From: Streptomyces tuirus
Lineage (GTDB): Bacteria; Actinomycetota; Actinomycetes; Streptomycetales; Streptomycetaceae
DNA length: 64,000 nt
Direction: 5' to 3'
NCBI RefSeq assembly: GCF_014701095.1
Contig: NZ_AP023439.1
Location: 496,001 to 560,000, forward strand
Shown here: positions 43,069 to 51,809 of the stretch, one piece after another
How positions within the stretch are numbered: position 1 is the first letter of the stretch
Layout: each line of letters opens with the position of its first letter
Translations under genes and position numbers: made by a program
The notes under the pieces: model-generated
Seen by the model: only the letters and a program-made list of their open reading frames with translations
Database searches by the model: none
Told to the model about the DNA's origin: nothing

Positions 43069-43818
43069 GTGCTGCCGATCGACGCGGCGGCGCACAGCAG
43101 TCGCTGGCGCCGCCGCCATCCCGTGGACAAGGCCGTGCTCGGGCTCGGCCTCACCGTGCTCGCGATCTCGCTGCCGCCCTGGCCGGGCGCCGCCCTGGTC
43201 CTCCTGACCGCCCTGGTGGTGCTGCTGGGGCCGGCCGGGGTGCCCGGGCGGCGGCTGTGGCGGGCCTACCGGGTGCCGCTGGGCTTCTGCGTGACCGGCG
43301 CGGTCACGCTGCTCGTCCAGGTGGGCGGGCCGGGTGGTGTCGTCTCGCTCGCGCACGACGGGCCGCTGCGGGCCGGGGAGTTGCTGCTGCGCACCTCGGC
43401 GGCCTCCCTGGGCGTGCTGCTGTTCGCCTTCACCACGCCCATGTCCGACCTGCTGCCCCGGCTGGTCCGGGCCGGGGTTCCCGCGCCGGTCGTCGACGTC
43501 GCGCTCGTGACGTACCGGATGAGCTTCCTGCTGCTGGACTCCGTGCGGCGCATCCGGGAGGCCCAGGCGGCCCGGCTCGGGCACACCGGCCGGGCCGCGC
43601 AGTGGCGTTCCCTGGCCGGGCTCGGCGCCACCGCGTTCGTCCGCGCCTTCGACCGGGCGACCCGGCTCCAGGCCGGACTCGCCGGGCGCGGCTACGACGG
43701 CACCCTGCGCGTCCTGGTGCCCGAGGCCCGGGTCTCCGCCCGCTTCACGGCGGCCAGTTGCGCGCTCCTCGCCGCCCTGGCCGTCCTCACCCTCGTCCTG
43801 GAAAGGCCGCTGACATGA
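43069..43818 (+). CDS. cbiQ: Cobalt ECF transporter T component CbiQ
   Basis: Coupling membrane protein, 249 residues, linking CbiM to the ATPase. It shows about five hydrophobic segments and the C-terminal coupling helices with A-R-G-type motifs (EAQAARLGHTGRAAQWRSL, AGLAGRGYDGTLRVL). The GTG start follows cbiN by 6 bp and its end overlaps cbiO by 4 bp. Confidence 0.94.
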   Translation: MLPIDAAAHSSRWRRRHPVDKAVLGLGLTVLAISLPPWPGAALVLLTALVVLLGPAGVPGRRLWRAYRVPLGFCVTGAVTLLVQVGGPGGVVSLAHDGPLRAGELLLRTSAASLGVLLFAFTTPMSDLLPRLVRAGVPAPVVDVALVTYRMSFLLLDSVRRIREAQAARLGHTGRAAQWRSLAGLGATAFVRAFDRATRLQAGLAGRGYDGTLRVLVPEARVSARFTAASCALLAALAVLTLVLERPLT

Positions 43819-44669
43819 GCGAGCCCGCCCTCGTCGCCCTGCGGGGCGCGTCCTTCGCCTACGAGGACGGCCCGGCCGTGCTCAGCGGCCTCGACTTCGA
43901 CATCCGCGAGGGACGCGCGCTCGCGCTGCTCGGCCGCAACGGCAGCGGCAAGACCACGCTGATGCGGCTGCTCTCCGGCGGGCTGAAGCCGCACGAGGGG
44001 CGGCTGACGGTCCAGGGGCAGCCGGTGTCGTACGACCGCAAGGGGCTGACCCGGCTGCGGACCACCGTGCAGCTGGTCGTGCAGGACCCGGACGACCAGC
44101 TGTTCGCGGCGTCCGTCGAGCAGGACGTGTCGTTCGGGCCGCTGAACCTCGGCCTCGACGACACGCAGGTGCGGGCGCGGGTGGCGGAGGCGCTCGCTGC
44201 CCTGGACATCACGGCCCTGGCCGACCGGCCCACCCATCTGCTCTCCTACGGGCAGCGCAAACGCACCTCCATCGCGGGTGCGGTGGCCATGCGGCCGCGG
44301 GTCCTCATCCTCGACGAGCCGACGGCCGGGCTCGACCCCGACGGGCAGGAACGGCTCCTCACCACCCTCGACGGGCTCCGTGCCGCCGGTACCACGGTGG
44401 TGATGGCCACCCACGACGTCGACCTCGCCCTGCGCTGGGCCGACGACGCGGCGCTGCTCACCCCGTCCGGTGTGCGCACCGGGCCCGCGGCCACGGCACT
44501 GGCCCGCCCGGACCTCCTGCGGGAGGCGGGCCTGCGCCTGCCTTGGGGCGCGGCGACGGCGGAACTCCTGCGCGCGCAGGGGCTGTTGGCCGACGCGGAG
44601 CCGGGTCCGCGGACGCCGGACGAACTCGCCGCCCTGGTGGGCGGAGGCCTGGGAGCGCCCGGAGGGTGA
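43815..44669 (+). CDS. cbiO: Cobalt ECF transporter ATP-binding protein CbiO
   Basis: 284-residue ABC ATPase. Walker A GRNGSGKTT (about 40-48), Q-loop VVQDPDDQLF, signature LSYGQRKRTSIAG (about 135), Walker B VLILDEPTAGLDP and switch His in MATHDVD are all present. LSYGQ instead of LSGGQ is usual for CbiO. The C-terminal part (REAGLRLPWGAATAELL) fits cobalt-specific members. Last gene of the riboswitch-controlled operon. Confidence 0.95.
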   Translation: MSEPALVALRGASFAYEDGPAVLSGLDFDIREGRALALLGRNGSGKTTLMRLLSGGLKPHEGRLTVQGQPVSYDRKGLTRLRTTVQLVVQDPDDQLFAASVEQDVSFGPLNLGLDDTQVRARVAEALAALDITALADRPTHLLSYGQRKRTSIAGAVAMRPRVLILDEPTAGLDPDGQERLLTTLDGLRAAGTTVVMATHDVDLALRWADDAALLTPSGVRTGPAATALARPDLLREAGLRLPWGAATAELLRAQGLLADAEPGPRTPDELAALVGGGLGAPGG

Positions 44670-44705
44670 AGGGCGCCGGCGTGCACGAGGGGTTGGGGCC
44701 GCCTC

Positions 44706-44823
44706 GTGCGCACGTCGCGTGCGGGACGCCGGCGCGCACGTCGCGTGCGGGACACCGGCCCGCACGTCGCGTGCGGGACGCCGGCCCGCACGTCGCGTGC
44801 GGGACGCCGGCGCGCAGGACGCG
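44706..44823. repeat. Array of 26-bp hairpin-forming repeats
   Basis: Four copies of a 26-bp unit stand head to tail at 44706, 44732, 44758 and 44784, followed by a partial fifth. Each contains CGCACG-TCG-CGTGCG, a 6-bp stem with a 3-base loop, and copies 3 and 4 extend it to CCCGCACG/CGTGCGGG. The unit length is not a multiple of three. It occupies the space between cbiO and the next gene. Confidence 0.88.
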
Positions 44824-44854
44824 TTCGTGACTCCGGCAGTCGCCGGAAAGCTGC

Positions 44855-44884
44855 TTGTCCGGCGTCGCGGCGCGACACTACGGT
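44855..44884 (+). promoter_or_regulatory. Predicted promoter giving a leaderless message
   Basis: TTGTCC (44855-44860) and TACGGT (44879-44884) are 18 bp apart. The expected start falls at the GTG 44891. Confidence 0.5.
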
Positions 44885-44890
44885 GCCGAG

Positions 44891-45547
44891 GTGGATCTCT
44901 TCTCACGCACCTGGACGGCGTTGCGCGCGGCCGTGGCGGATCTCTCCGACGAGGACTTCGGGCGGCCCTCCGGCTGCACGGGCTGGCTGGTACGGGATCT
45001 GGTGTGCCATCTGATCGTCGACGCCCAGGACGTCCTGATCACCCTGGCCACCCCGTCCGACCGGGAACCGACCCGTGACGCGCTGACGTACTGGGACGTC
45101 TCCGACACCCCGCCGACCGGTGACGACCCGCTCGACGCGCTGACCGTCCGGCTGGCCGCCGCCTACGAGGATCCGCACCTGCTGAAGTTCCATCTGGACG
45201 ACGTCGGCTCGGCCGCCGGCCGCGCGGCCCTGCTCGCCGACCCGGCCGGCCGGGTCGGCACCCGGGACGAGATCCTCACCGTGGACGACTTCCTCTCCAC
45301 CTACGTCATGGAGTGGACGCTGCACCACCTCGACCTGATCGCCTACCTCCCGGACGCCGAGCAGCCGCCCGCGGAGGGCCTCGTACGGTCGCGGGAGATG
45401 CTGGAGCAGATCGCGGGGAGCCCGTTCCCGCCTGCCTTCCACGACGTGGACGCCCTGCTGATCGGCACCGGACGGCGGACACCGACCGAGCGGGAGCAGG
45501 CCGGACTCGGCGAGCTGGCCTCGAAGGTGCCGCTCTACCTGGGCTGA
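44891..45547 (+). CDS. DinB/maleylpyruvate-isomerase-like protein
   Basis: 218 residues of the TIGR03083/mycothiol-dependent maleylpyruvate isomerase N-terminal type: a four-helix bundle with DLFSRTWTALRAAVADLSDEDF, GWLVRDLVCHLIVDAQDV (metal His), and EWTLHHLDLIAYLPD (His pair, about 140). Such proteins bind a metal and may use mycothiol; real substrates are mostly unknown. The GTG at 44891 is chosen because it lies six bases after a -10 box; a TTG at 44855 would sit on the -35. Confidence 0.82.
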   Translation: MDLFSRTWTALRAAVADLSDEDFGRPSGCTGWLVRDLVCHLIVDAQDVLITLATPSDREPTRDALTYWDVSDTPPTGDDPLDALTVRLAAAYEDPHLLKFHLDDVGSAAGRAALLADPAGRVGTRDEILTVDDFLSTYVMEWTLHHLDLIAYLPDAEQPPAEGLVRSREMLEQIAGSPFPPAFHDVDALLIGTGRRTPTEREQAGLGELASKVPLYLG

Positions 45548-45818
45548 CCCGGATCCGGCCTCGGCGCCGACCGCGCTGAACGCCGTCCTGCAGGGTGACG
45601 CCGGTGAAGTACAGGCCGAGCGTCCCACCCCTAATCCGCCCGCCGCGCCTCAGGGCGCTCCCCGCACACCACCCCCCGGCCGGAAAACGCTTGGACGCCG
45701 CGGCCGGTATCGCGGGAGAATTCCGGACTCGACCCGAAACCTCACACATCCGTTGCGGCGATGGCCCCTGCCCGCACGCGCGGCGTGGCGGGCGGCCACA
45801 GGACGACACAGGGGTGGG

Positions 45819-47633
45819 ATGGAAACGCCGGAAACACACAGGGCATTACCGGGCAGGCGCTCGGTACTTCTCGCACTTCGCTACTACGGACGGGAGTTGG
45901 CCCGGCTGCGCCGGTGGACGGCTCCCGCGATGCTGCTCTCCGCTCTGGGAAACATCGGAATCAACTACGTCGCGCCGCTGATCGTCGCCAAGCTGGTCGG
46001 CGGCATCGCGGGGAACAAGGACGTCACGGTCGGCGCGATGCTGCCGTACGTGCTCGCCTTCACCGGCGTCCTGCTGGCCGCGGAGGCGCTGTGGCGCGTC
46101 GCCCTGCACTGCCTCAACCGGCTCGACGCCCTGGGCATCGAGCACCTGTACGTGATCGGCATGGACGAACTGTTCGCCAAGGACGCCGCGTTCTTCCATG
46201 ACAACTTCGCCGGTTCGCTGACCAAGCGGGTCCTCAGCTTCGCCTCGCGTTTCGAGCAGTTCGTCGACACGCTGACGTTCCAGATCGTGGGGAGCTTCGT
46301 GCCGGTCACGTTCGGCGCGGTGGTGCTGTGGCGCTACGAACCGCTGCTCGTCGTCGGCCTCCTGGTGATGATCGGGCTGACCGCGGTGCTGGTCGTGCCG
46401 CTCATCCGGCGGCGCCAGGCGCTCGTCGACCAGCGTGAGGAGGCGATCGCCCGGGTGTCGGGCCATGTCGCCGACAGCCTGATGAACATGGACACGGTGC
46501 GGGCGTTCGCCGCGGAGGGGCGCGAGGCCGCCGAACACCGGTCCCGGGTGGCGACGTCGCGCCGGCTCACCCTGCGGTCGTGGGACTACGGCAATCTGCG
46601 CATCGACACGCTGGTCGCGCCGATGTCCGTCCTCACCAGCGCGATGGGTCTGCTGCTCGCGGTGACGCTGGGCGGCGGAGCGCACGGTGTGGAGGCGGTC
46701 GTGGTCGCCTTCGCCTACTACAACAACGCCACCCGGATCATGTTCGAGTTCAACCAGATATACCGCCGGCTGGAGAGCTCGATGACGGAGGCCGCGCAGT
46801 TCACCGAACTGCTCCTGGTGCCGCCGACCGTGCTCGACCCGCCGGCCCCGGAACCGCTGCGGTCCCGGGCCGCCGACGTCCGCTTCGAGAAGGTGACCTT
46901 CGCCCACCGGGGCGGCCGCCCGCTCTTCGAGGGACTGGACCTGGCCGTGCCGAGCGGGGCGAAGATCGGTCTCGTGGGCCGGTCCGGCGGCGGCAAGACC
47001 TCCCTCACCCGGCTGCTGCTGCGGATGACCGACATCGACGGCGGCCGCATCCTGGTCGGCGGCCAGGACATCAGCCGGGTGCGCCAGGCGGACCTGCGCG
47101 AGCGGATCGCGTACGTGCCGCAGGACCCGGCGATGTTCCACCGCACCCTGCGGGACAACATCGCCTTCGCCCGGCCGGACGCCACCGACGCCGAGATCCA
47201 CCGGGCGGCCGAGGCGGCCCATGTCACCGAGTTCGCCGCGGCGTTGCCGGACGGCTTCGACACCATGGTCGGCGAGCGCGGCGTCAAGCTGTCGGGCGGT
47301 CAGCGCCAGCGGGTCGCCCTCGCCCGGGCGATCCTGCGGGACGCGCCGATCCTGCTGCTCGACGAGGCCACCAGCGCCCTGGACTCCGAGAGCGAACTGC
47401 TGGTCCAGGAGGCGTTGTGGCGGCTCATGGACGGACGGACCGCACTGGTGGTGGCACACCGGCTGAGCACGGTCGCCGGCATGGACCAGCTCGTCGTCCT
47501 CGACCGCGGCCGGATCATCGAGCAGGGCACCCACCAGGAACTGCTCGCGGCCGAGGGGGCGTACGCGAAGCTGTGGCAGCACCAGTCGGGCGGCTTCCTG
47601 GACGACACCCCGGGGCGGGCCGAGGTGCTCTAG
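45819..47633 (+). CDS. ABC exporter, fused membrane and ATPase domains
   Basis: 604-residue type IV half-transporter that should act as a homodimer. Six transmembrane helices fill residues 25-320; the ATPase follows with Walker A GRSGGGKTS (about 388), Q-loop VPQDPAMF, signature LSGGQRQRVALARA (about 493), Walker B ILLLDEATSALD and His switch VVAHRLS. The signature and D-loop are canonical. AGGGGTGGG precedes the ATG. Cargo is unknown; multidrug, lipid or peptide export are possible. A convergent TetR gene lies 10 bp downstream and might control it. Confidence 0.93.
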   Translation: METPETHRALPGRRSVLLALRYYGRELARLRRWTAPAMLLSALGNIGINYVAPLIVAKLVGGIAGNKDVTVGAMLPYVLAFTGVLLAAEALWRVALHCLNRLDALGIEHLYVIGMDELFAKDAAFFHDNFAGSLTKRVLSFASRFEQFVDTLTFQIVGSFVPVTFGAVVLWRYEPLLVVGLLVMIGLTAVLVVPLIRRRQALVDQREEAIARVSGHVADSLMNMDTVRAFAAEGREAAEHRSRVATSRRLTLRSWDYGNLRIDTLVAPMSVLTSAMGLLLAVTLGGGAHGVEAVVVAFAYYNNATRIMFEFNQIYRRLESSMTEAAQFTELLLVPPTVLDPPAPEPLRSRAADVRFEKVTFAHRGGRPLFEGLDLAVPSGAKIGLVGRSGGGKTSLTRLLLRMTDIDGGRILVGGQDISRVRQADLRERIAYVPQDPAMFHRTLRDNIAFARPDATDAEIHRAAEAAHVTEFAAALPDGFDTMVGERGVKLSGGQRQRVALARAILRDAPILLLDEATSALDSESELLVQEALWRLMDGRTALVVAHRLSTVAGMDQLVVLDRGRIIEQGTHQELLAAEGAYAKLWQHQSGGFLDDTPGRAEVL

Positions 47634-47643
47634 CGCGGGCTCG

Positions 47644-48345
47644 TCACGTCCGTGCGCGGGCCGGTGCGCGGGCCGCCAGGGCCTCCAGCAGGAGGTCCAC
47701 GGCCGGTTCGAAGGAGCTGTCCGCCATCGCGGGCAGCTCCCGCCGCACCGCCGTCAGGGACGGGTACGTCGCCGGATCGAGGTCCTGGTAGACATCCCGC
47801 CACGACCGGCGGTCGGCCTCGCGCCGCTGCGGGGGGAGCGCGTGGAACGCCGCCTCCGTGGCGGCGTGGCTGAGCACGGTGTCGATGAAGGCCAGGTAGA
47901 GCCGTGCGGCGTCGGCCGGCGGAAAGCCGGCGGTGAGCAGCAGGCCGATCCCCGTCTCGACGGCACGGATCTCGTTGCGCCGCCGGGTCACCCGGTGGGC
48001 GGCCATGGCGGCCGCCCGCGGATGGGCGAGGTATCCCGCCCGGACCCTCAGGGCCATCTCGCGCAGCGAGGCCACCCAGTCGTCCCCCGGGGTGAAGCCG
48101 GCCATGGCGTCGCCGATGATCCGGTCGGCAATGGCGAGCACCAGGTCGTCGGTGCCGTGGAAGTAGCGGTACAGCGCCGTCGGGTCGCAGCCCAGGGCCG
48201 CGCCGATCCGGCGCACGCTCAGCGCCTCGGGCCCGTGTTCGCCGATGAGCCGCAACGCGGTCTGGACGATCAGGTCCTCCGACAGCAGGACGCCCGAACG
48301 GGTCGGTCGCCGACGCCGGCGTTCCTGCGGGACACGGGTGGTCAT
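47644..48345 (-). CDS. TetR-family transcriptional regulator
   Basis: 233 residues. HTH at the N-terminus: TALRLIGEHGPEALSVRRIG then GCDPTALYRYFHGTDDLVLA (about 30-70). A tetracycline-repressor-like C-terminal domain follows. The ATG has GAGGAG upstream; the longer frame runs into repeat DNA. It is convergent with the ABC exporter gene and divergent from the amino-acid permease gene. Either could be its target. Confidence 0.9.
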   Translation of the reverse strand: MTTRVPQERRRRRPTRSGVLLSEDLIVQTALRLIGEHGPEALSVRRIGAALGCDPTALYRYFHGTDDLVLAIADRIIGDAMAGFTPGDDWVASLREMALRVRAGYLAHPRAAAMAAHRVTRRRNEIRAVETGIGLLLTAGFPPADAARLYLAFIDTVLSHAATEAAFHALPPQRREADRRSWRDVYQDLDPATYPSLTAVRRELPAMADSSFEPAVDLLLEALAARAPARART

Positions 48346-48361
48346 GACCGGGACTCCTCTC

Positions 48362-48429
48362 CTCGCGCGCCGAGTCTTCTCGCGCACCGAGTCTCCTCGC
48401 GCACCGAGTCTTCTCGCGCGCCGACGACC
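48362..48429. repeat. 17-bp tandem repeat upstream of the TetR gene
   Basis: Four units of the type CTCGCGCACCGAGTCTT in tandem, the last one diverged. They lie between the TetR start and the amino-acid permease promoter and could affect expression of either. Confidence 0.8.
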
Positions 48430-48571
48430 TCCGGCCGACCGGAGCCTTCTCGCGTAACGCAGTGAACGGCGCTCGCCGCCTTACGTCAACAGGGTTGACC
48501 CAATGTGGCCACCGGCTGTTCCATCACAGTCCCGCGCGGCTCTTCCCACCCCGTCCCCCGAGGAGCCAGTC

Positions 48572-50068
48572 ATGTCGTCCGCACCGCCCCCGCCCCGCCC
48601 CGCTCTGCGCCGTTCCCTCGGCGTCGTCGACGGCGTCGCCATCGCCGCGTCCAGCACCGCGGCCACCACCAGCATCGCCATCGGCATGGGCACGATCGCC
48701 ACCGTCGTCGGCCTCCAGGCCCCGGCGCTGTTGCTGCTGGCGTTCCTGCCGGTGCTGGGCATCGCCCTCGCCTACGCCCGGCTCAACCGCTCCGAACCCA
48801 ACTGCGGCAACGGTTACACCTGGGTCGGCAGATCCCTCGGCCCCTGGCCCGGCTTCCTCACCGGCTGGGTGACGCTGGTCGGCTCGGTCATCTTCTGCGC
48901 CTACACCAGCGCGATCATGGGCTCGGTCGTGCTGGCCTTCGCCAACAAGGCCGGCCTGCACAGCCTCGCGGGCGTCGCCCTCGATCCGACGTCCACCGGC
49001 GTGTGCACGGCGGTCGGGCTGGTGATCCTGCTGGCCCTCACCGTCCTGGCCGTCACCGGTGTCCGCGGCGCGACCCGGTTCCAGTTCGCCCTGCTGGTCT
49101 TCGAGTACGCGGTGCTGCTCGGCTTCTGCGGCTGGGCCCTGCTCACCGGCGACCACGCGGTGTCGCTGTCCTGGTTCAACCCGTTCGAGATCTCCAGCGG
49201 CACCCACTTCGCCCAGGGCATGGTCCTGGCGGTGTTCTTCTTCTGGGGCTGGGACGCGGCGTTCAGCGTCAACGAGGAGACGAAGGACCCGGGCGACTCG
49301 GCCCGCGGCGGACTCATCGCCCTGTTCGCGATGCTCGGCCTGTTCCTCTTCGCGTCGGTCGCCTTCCAGCGGGAGATGAGCCTGGCCGAACTCGTCCGCA
49401 ACGGCCCGCAGGCGCTGCCCTACCTCGGGGAGAAGCTGGCCGCCGAACCCTGGGCCACCCTGCCCCTGATCGCCCTGATGTTCTCCGCCGTCGCCTCCGT
49501 GCAGGCCACCCTGATCCCCACGGCACGCGGACTGCTCGCCATGGGCCGCGACCGCACCATGGGACCACTGTGGACCCGGGTCCACCCGCGCTGGGGCACG
49601 CCCGCCGCGGGAACGGCCGTCGTGATGTCCGTCGCCGCCGTGATCGCCGTGCTCGCCTTTGCGATCCCCAAGCTGAGCGACATGCTGCTGGCCGCCGTCA
49701 ACGCCATCGGCCTGATCGTGGCCCTCTACTACGGCCTCACCGCGCTCGCCTGCGCCGTGCGGTTCCGCGCCGCCTGGCAGGAGGGGGCGCGCGAGGCGCT
49801 GCCGGCCGTCGTCGTGCCGGCCGTGTCCGGGCTGGTGCTGCTGGGCCTCGGCGGCTACCTCGGTTACTCGTACCTCACCATGAGCGACCACTTCGAACTG
49901 AGCCCGGACAACGGCTGGTTCATGTTCTCGCTGCCCGCCGTGATCGTGCTCGCCGGCCTCGGGATGGCCGCCGTGGCCAAGTACGTCCGGCGCTCGCCCT
50001 ACTTCACCACCGGGCGCGGCACCGACGCCGAAGCCCTGACCCTGCCGATGGACCGCACGGCGGTCTGA
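48572..50068 (+). CDS. APC-superfamily amino-acid/amine permease
   Basis: 498 residues, about 12 to 14 transmembrane helices. The first helix carries the APC signature GVVDGVAIAASSTAATTSIAIG and the third region SEPNCGNGYTWVGRSLGPWPGF (read in parts) is typical of the amino-acid/polyamine family. Uptake substrate is not evident. It is followed 20 bp later by a YtcJ-type amidohydrolase gene, so the pair may import and hydrolyse an amide. AGGAG precedes the ATG. Confidence 0.9.
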   Translation: MSSAPPPPRPALRRSLGVVDGVAIAASSTAATTSIAIGMGTIATVVGLQAPALLLLAFLPVLGIALAYARLNRSEPNCGNGYTWVGRSLGPWPGFLTGWVTLVGSVIFCAYTSAIMGSVVLAFANKAGLHSLAGVALDPTSTGVCTAVGLVILLALTVLAVTGVRGATRFQFALLVFEYAVLLGFCGWALLTGDHAVSLSWFNPFEISSGTHFAQGMVLAVFFFWGWDAAFSVNEETKDPGDSARGGLIALFAMLGLFLFASVAFQREMSLAELVRNGPQALPYLGEKLAAEPWATLPLIALMFSAVASVQATLIPTARGLLAMGRDRTMGPLWTRVHPRWGTPAAGTAVVMSVAAVIAVLAFAIPKLSDMLLAAVNAIGLIVALYYGLTALACAVRFRAAWQEGAREALPAVVVPAVSGLVLLGLGGYLGYSYLTMSDHFELSPDNGWFMFSLPAVIVLAGLGMAAVAKYVRRSPYFTTGRGTDAEALTLPMDRTAV

Positions 50069-50088
50069 CCCTCATGGAGTTCACCCCC

Positions 50089-51750
50089 ATGTCACACGCC
50101 CCTGCCCCGGGACCCGCCGACCTCGTCCTGACCGGCGGCCCCGTGCACACCGTCGACCCGGCCCGCAGCCGCGCCACCTCGGTGGCCGTGCGCGGCGGGC
50201 GGATCGCCGCCGTCGGGCACGACGAGGTGCGCGAGCTGATCGGGCCGCGCACCGAGGTCGTCGACCTCGCCGGGAAGCTGCTGCTGCCGGGCTTCCAGGA
50301 CGCCCACGTCCACCCGATGGGCGCCGGCCTCGAACTCGGCCTGTGCCACCTGGGCGACACCACCGACGCAGGCGAGTACCTGCGCAGGATCGCGGCGTAC
50401 GCCGAGGAGCACCCGGACGTCGAGTGGATCACCGGGGGCGGCTGGTCCCTGGAGGCCTTCCCCGGCGGCTCCCCCACGGCCGCCGCCCTGGACGCGGTCG
50501 TCCCGGACCGCCCGGTCTTCCTGCCCAACCGCGACCACCACGGCGCCTGGGTCAACAGCCGGGCGCTGGAGCGTGCGGGCATCGACGCCCGGACCCCGGA
50601 CCCCGCCGACGGCCGGATCGAGCGCGACGCCGAGGGCAGTCCCACCGGGATGCTCCAGGAGGGCGCGGTCCACCTGGTGGGCCGGCTGGTGCCCGATCCC
50701 ACGCCGGAGGAGCAGCTCGCCGGTCTGCTGCGCGCCCAGGCCGTGCTGCACGCGCACGGCGTCACCGCCTGGCAGGACGCCATCGTCGGCACGTACGCCA
50801 ACCTGACCGATCCGGCTCCGGCGTATCTGACGGCGCTGGACCGGGGTCTGCTCACCGCGCGGGTCGTCGGCGCCCTGTGGTGGGACCGCGAGCGCGGCGC
50901 CGAGCAGATCGGCGAACTCCTCGCCAGGAGGGAGGAGTTGAGCCGGGACCGGTTCCGCGCCGGGACCGTGAAGATCATGCAGGACGGGATCGCCGAGAAC
51001 CACACCGCCGCCATGCTGTCCCCCTATCTGACCGGCTGCGGCTGCACCTCGGACAACAGCGGCATCAGCTTCGTCGAGCCGGGCGAACTGCGGAAGTACG
51101 TCACCGAACTGGACGCCCACGGCTTCCAGGTGCACTTCCACGCGCTCGGCGACCGGGCGGTGCGTGAGGCGCTCGACGCGGTGGAGGCCGCCCGGACCGC
51201 CAACGGCGACAGCGACACGCGGCACCATCTGGCGCACCTCCAGGTCGTCCACCCCGGCGACCTGCCGCGCTTCCGGGCACTGGGTGCGAGCGCCAACCTG
51301 CAGATGCTGTGGGCCGCGCACGAACCGCAGATGGACGAACTGACCCTGCCCTTCCTGGGCGCGGAACGGGGCTCCTGGCAGTACCCCTTCGGCGATCTGC
51401 TGCGCGCCGGGGCGACCCTCGCGGCCGGCAGCGACTGGCCCGTCAGCAGCCCCGACCCGCTCCAGGCCATCCATGTCGCCGTCAACCGCGTCTCCCCCGA
51501 GGCCCCGGACGGCACGCCGGCCTTCTTCCCGGAGCAGCGCCTCGACCTGGGTACCGCCATCGCCGCCTACACGGCGGGCAGTGCCCATGTGAACCACCTC
51601 GACGGCATCACCGGCAGCATCACCGTCGGCAAGGCGGCCGACCTGGTCGTCCTCGACCGCGACCCGTTCCGGGGTCCGCCCGGGGAGATCGCCGCGACCC
51701 GGGTCCTGGAGACCTTCGTCGAGGGGCGGCGGGTCCACACCGGCACCTGA
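50089..51750 (+). CDS. YtcJ-type amidohydrolase
   Basis: 553 residues of the amidohydrolase superfamily, amidohydro_3 group. Metal-site motif DAHVHPMG (about 70), a metal lysine region TVKIMQDGIAENHTA (about 300), HFHALGDRAV (about 345), HHLAHLQVVHP (about 375) and Asp in AAGSDWPVSSP (about 440) are in order. Members hydrolyse amides, carbamates or formamides. Two ATGs: 50089 has GGAG nine bases upstream and is used. Coupled to the upstream permease gene. Confidence 0.9.
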   Translation: MSHAPAPGPADLVLTGGPVHTVDPARSRATSVAVRGGRIAAVGHDEVRELIGPRTEVVDLAGKLLLPGFQDAHVHPMGAGLELGLCHLGDTTDAGEYLRRIAAYAEEHPDVEWITGGGWSLEAFPGGSPTAAALDAVVPDRPVFLPNRDHHGAWVNSRALERAGIDARTPDPADGRIERDAEGSPTGMLQEGAVHLVGRLVPDPTPEEQLAGLLRAQAVLHAHGVTAWQDAIVGTYANLTDPAPAYLTALDRGLLTARVVGALWWDRERGAEQIGELLARREELSRDRFRAGTVKIMQDGIAENHTAAMLSPYLTGCGCTSDNSGISFVEPGELRKYVTELDAHGFQVHFHALGDRAVREALDAVEAARTANGDSDTRHHLAHLQVVHPGDLPRFRALGASANLQMLWAAHEPQMDELTLPFLGAERGSWQYPFGDLLRAGATLAAGSDWPVSSPDPLQAIHVAVNRVSPEAPDGTPAFFPEQRLDLGTAIAAYTAGSAHVNHLDGITGSITVGKAADLVVLDRDPFRGPPGEIAATRVLETFVEGRRVHTGT

Positions 51751-51809
51751 GGCGTGTTCCAATGCTCCGGGGTACGTCGGTACGTCGGCACGGAAGGGGA
51801 TGAGGCGCG

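Noticed and set aside
44706..44823. CRISPR array
   Set aside because: The repeats are head to tail with no spacers between them.
48505..50100. Rightward frame fused to the start of the amidohydrolase, giving 1081 codons
   Set aside because: The upstream part overlaps the amino-acid permease in another frame; the true start is the ATG at 50089.
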